Under the pieces are notes generated by a model, which saw nothing but the letters and a program-made list of their open reading frames with translations, did no database searches and was not told where the DNA came from. This document shows positions 62,301 through 64,000 of a stretch of 64,000 nucleotides of DNA, piece by piece (position 1 is the first letter of the stretch; each line of letters opens with the position of its first letter). Both the position numbers and the translations under genes were made by a program. This DNA is from Enterovirga rhinocerotis (GTDB lineage: Bacteria > Pseudomonadota > Alphaproteobacteria > Rhizobiales > Beijerinckiaceae), in the NCBI RefSeq assembly GCF_004363955.1, contig NZ_SNZR01000011.1, positions 2,232,001 to 2,296,000 of the forward strand, in the 5' to 3' direction.

Positions 62301-64000
62301 GAGCGAGGACACGCCGAGCACGCGATCCTCCGGCGTGAGGCCAAGGGTCTCGTTCACGGCGGCGACCGTGTTCCAGACCGCGTCGTGCCTGAGGGCGACG
62401 CCCTTCGGCCGACCGGTCGTGCCGGAGGTGTAGAGGATATAGGCGAGCGACTTGTGCGACAGCCCGGCCGGGCGCGGCGGCTCCCGCATCGGCCCCTCCT
62501 CGCCGGGCCGGAGCGCGAGCGGCCAATCGAGGTCGTCCCGTTCGGTGATCAGGCCGGCCGCCTCGACGTCGCGCAGGATGGCCTGCGCGCGCAGGGCAGG
62601 CATGTCGACCGCGAGCGGCACATAGGCGGCGCCGGCCCGCAGGATGCCGAGCACGCTGGCGATCTGCCAGGGGCCGCGCGGCAGCGAGACCGCGACGCGG
62701 TCGCCCGAAACGACGCCCGCCTCGACCAGCTGCCCGGCGACGGTGGCCGCCGCGGCGGCGAGTTCCGCGTAGGACCATTCCCCGTCCGGCCAGACCAGCG
62801 CCACCGCGTCGGGCCGGGCTTCCGCCCGTTCGAGGAACGCGGATTCCAGCCGGCGCGGCGGGATGGAGCACTCCGTCGCGTTGGCGGCGCTGCGGCTTTC
62901 CGCCTGCGGCGCGGGCAGGAGGGCGGCGAGCGGCGCGTCCCAGGTCGCCTCGTCGTCGCACAGGCGGTCGAGGAGCGCGGTGTAGGCCTCGAACATCGCC
63001 GCCGCCATGCCGTCCGGGAACAGCGCGTCGACCGTGATCCAGTTGAAGACCAGGGCGCCGTGACGAACCATCGCCTGATGGTCGAGCCAGACCTGGGGCG
63101 TCGCGGTGTAGACGATGTCCGGCTCACCCAGCAGCGCGACTCCGTCGCCGTGATCGGCCAGCGCGTCGATGTCGAGCCCGAGCAGGCTGGTGAAGACCAC
63201 CGGCATCGCCGTGCCCCGGCTTCCGCCTCCGCCCAGGCGACCGAGTTCGCGCATCACCTCAATGCCGCTGAAGGCGCGATGCGACAGGCAGGTCCAGGTC
63301 TCCCGCTGCAGCTTCCGCGCACGATCGGCGAAGGCCGAGCCGATGTCGGGGGCCCGGCGCGGCACCAGGACGACGGAGGTGAAGTCCCCGACCATGGAAT
63401 CCACCTCGGGATGCAGCCGCTCCCGGTGGAAATGCGTCAGGTTCAGGCAGAAATCGGCCTGCCGCGACCATTGCGCCAGCACCTCGGCATAGGCGGCCAG
63501 CAGCGCGCCCGACGCGGTGACGTTGCGCGCCGTCGCGAAGCGCTCGAAACGCTGCCAGCGCTCGGGCGCGACCCTGCCGTGGCGACGCACGAAATCCGGC
63601 CTCGCGGCGCTCTGCGGCGTTCCGAGGAGCGGCAATTGAGGTGCCTGCGGCAGGTTCGGCAGCCGCGCCAGCCACCAGTCGCGGTCGGCCGCGTGCTGCG
63701 CGCCTCCGGTCTCCCCGCGGCCCAGGACGTAGTCGCGGAACGTCAGCGCGAGCGGAGGCTGCCGCAGCTCGGGCCGTGCATAGAGCCGCTCCAGTTCGCC
63801 CAGGATGATGTGGAAGCTCTGCACGTCGACCGTCAGGAGGTCGAGATCGAGGTGGAGCACGACATCGCCGCTCCGCTGCGTCACGCGCAGGTCGAAGAGC
63901 GGCCAGTTCGCGGCATCGGGCGCGCGGTGCTGCATGGCTTCGCGCAGCGCGCCGAGCCGCGCCTCGACCGCATCGGGCGGCAGGCCGGAGAGGTCCTCGA
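59385..64000 (-). CDS. NRPS Cy-A-MT-PCP-TE (5' end beyond window)
   Basis: The frame is open to base 64000; the N-terminus of the first domain lies outside. Numbering from the in-frame Met at 63935: Cy (to about 345) with D32-x4-D37-x2-S40. A domain 360-800: LYTSGTTGRPKG, code D548 L549 Y552 N591 L617 S619 L643 I651 W652, the same cysteine-type code as the other A domain. The methyltransferase embedded before A10 (about 830-1150) has an intact LEVGGGVGSF (974-983), so it should be active. A10 is GANGKVDR. PCP Ser1244 (GGDSLL). Thioesterase 1290-1516: GWSSG with Ser1366, His1477. It resembles PchF or the C-terminal part of HMWP1 and should release the chain. Though probably last in the assembly order, it is encoded upstream of the FAAL gene. 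Confidence 0.93.
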   Translation of the reverse strand, partial: EDLSGLPPDAVEARLGALREAMQHRAPDAANWPLFDLRVTQRSGDVVLHLDLDLLTVDVQSFHIILGELERLYARPELRQPPLALTFRDYVLGRGETGGAQHAADRDWWLARLPNLPQAPQLPLLGTPQSAARPDFVRRHGRVAPERWQRFERFATARNVTASGALLAAYAEVLAQWSRQADFCLNLTHFHRERLHPEVDSMVGDFTSVVLVPRRAPDIGSAFADRARKLQRETWTCLSHRAFSGIEVMRELGRLGGGGSRGTAMPVVFTSLLGLDIDALADHGDGVALLGEPDIVYTATPQVWLDHQAMVRHGALVFNWITVDALFPDGMAAAMFEAYTALLDRLCDDEATWDAPLAALLPAPQAESRSAANATECSIPPRRLESAFLERAEARPDAVALVWPDGEWSYAELAAAAATVAGQLVEAGVVSGDRVAVSLPRGPWQIASVLGILRAGAAYVPLAVDMPALRAQAILRDVEAAGLITERDDLDWPLALRPGEEGPMREPPRPAGLSHKSLAYILYTSGTTGRPKGVALRHDAVWNTVAAVNETLGLTPEDRVLGVSSLGFDLSVYDIFGPLSVGGALVLCGEAEARDPAHWLGLVRGAGVTVWNSVPALLDLLLDRVTASAAPLPLRAALLSGDWIPLGQPARLRAAAPGSRFLALGGATEAAIWSNLLEVDEVPPHWRSIPYGYPLPNQSYRVLDGEGHDRPDWVPGDLHIGGVGLAECYWNDPARTAQAFPTAWDDGRRLYRTGDLARYWPDGMLEFLGREDTQVKIGGHRIELGEVEAVLSGLPSVKEAVAVVVDRESGGRQIGAAVLEMPVEPEAVDGAVAAAIRSAAEAAESAAQGEALERLRAFRAASDGVGRIAMHRTLAEIASGRLQPDPAFAGLLRQWPRMAPEPGDLDAACAAFEALPAWPGAELLRGWIVSCCRRAGALASGEQAPLELLFPGATLQHADSLYRHNPAAERLGALSAAMLGAALDARHPEAPLTVLEVGGGVGSFTGPLLPVLRRRGVRYHFTDVSLFFLDAARDSFGGEGDFTTGRFDINLDPADQGLPSDGYDLIVASNVLHDARDLPRTLTYLRRLLVPGGRLLLLEATENTAVQMVTAGFLEGFSAFADFRQEKGLPLLAAPQWREVLREAGFSLAHMGGDALGIGQHVFLAECRGGANPAALRDEAAKRLPDYMVPAAIRIVDTLPLGANGKVDRAALAAELARAAPAGATGEGRPLATPVEQRLADLWSELLATPILSAEADFFRSGGDSLLAIRLIGRIRDAFGVELPVRSLFEAPVLADLAARLEGGDRPALQADTRPLLVLFPGSDGAAGAFASLEAALGDVCRVQAIDFASRAAAPSTGDPLAAVLAQARSVLDGQAPGQRLLLGGWSSGTVLAAALAAQLEDEGRPCDGLVLLDPVDWSRHDVFTDRAEAMAGQAPAWLRDVVAGQLSALAAFAPRPLRVPALCFWAARREAGWPLPEPAWRDLLTGPRHEETIAADHWSLLREAEALTDVARAIRSFVELPDGPCSSQTLLVDAVR

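Overview
The window comes from a high-GC alphaproteobacterium, most likely of the order Hyphomicrobiales. The main clues are a TrcR/DUF1013 cell-cycle regulator (a family largely confined to this class), rhizobial-style SerB and MiaA neighbours, several GTG and TTG starts, and a full paaABCDE-paaZ operon. I name no genus. No rRNA, tRNA, CRISPR array or transposase gene was found.

Layout. (1) 1-3218: housekeeping genes (aldo/keto reductase fragment, trcR, miaA, serB), then an 865-bp gap with an orphan consensus promoter and a long palindromic repeat. (2) 4084-5475: a short-chain dehydrogenase and a parDE toxin-antitoxin pair with a perfect 11-bp-arm operator. (3) 5466-12533: the phenylacetyl-CoA epoxidase/ring-opening operon, read leftward (paaA-B-C-D-E, an extra ferritin-like PaaA/PaaC homologue, paaZ). 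Three of its gaps are filled by members of one palindromic repeat family, and a dyad overlaps the likely paaA promoter. (4) 12741-20260: an uncharacterised catabolic island with a 3-hydroxyisobutyrate-dehydrogenase-like enzyme, two SDRs, a muconolactone-isomerase-like protein, a CaiB-type CoA-transferase, two TctC/Bug binding proteins, a cupin and an IclR regulator. (5) 20385-25137: yebC, ruvC, ruvA and mobA, with a leftward phosphoesterase/glycosyltransferase pair between ruvC and ruvA. (6) 25201-29169: two paralogous branched-chain-amino-acid-type binding proteins and a ketopantoate-reductase-like enzyme. (7) 29227-34580: a small lipoprotein, a surface-sugar cluster (GT2, acyltransferase, sugar aminotransferase, fused N-acetyltransferase/3,4-ketoisomerase) and msrC. 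(8) 34588-37590: an Fsr-like exporter, a shortened ModA-like gene behind a clear ModE-type Mo-box, a PaiB-like protein and a PRC-barrel protein.

(9) 37575-64000, running off the right edge: the most striking region, a leftward hybrid NRPS/PKS operon of more than 26 kb. In transcription order it encodes Cy-A-MT-PCP-TE (5' end outside the window); a 4184-residue FAAL-ACP-KS-AT-KR-ACP-Cy-A-E*-PCP-Cy-PCP protein; KS-AT0-MT-KR*-ACP; a thiazolinyl-imine-reductase/methyltransferase fusion; a type II thioesterase; and a phosphopantetheinyl transferase. Both adenylation domains carry a cysteine-type code, and all three Cy domains carry the D-x4-D-x2-S motif. This architecture resembles the yersiniabactin/micacocidin family. 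By inference the fatty acid-primed PKS builds an alkyl-aromatic (6-alkylsalicylate-like) cap in place of free salicylate, followed by thiazoline and thiazolidine rings, so the product would be a thiazoline metallophore. The cluster differs from those models in a vestigial AT and degenerate KR in the second PKS, a reductase fused to a methyltransferase, a second cysteine A domain, and a terminal TE module encoded first.
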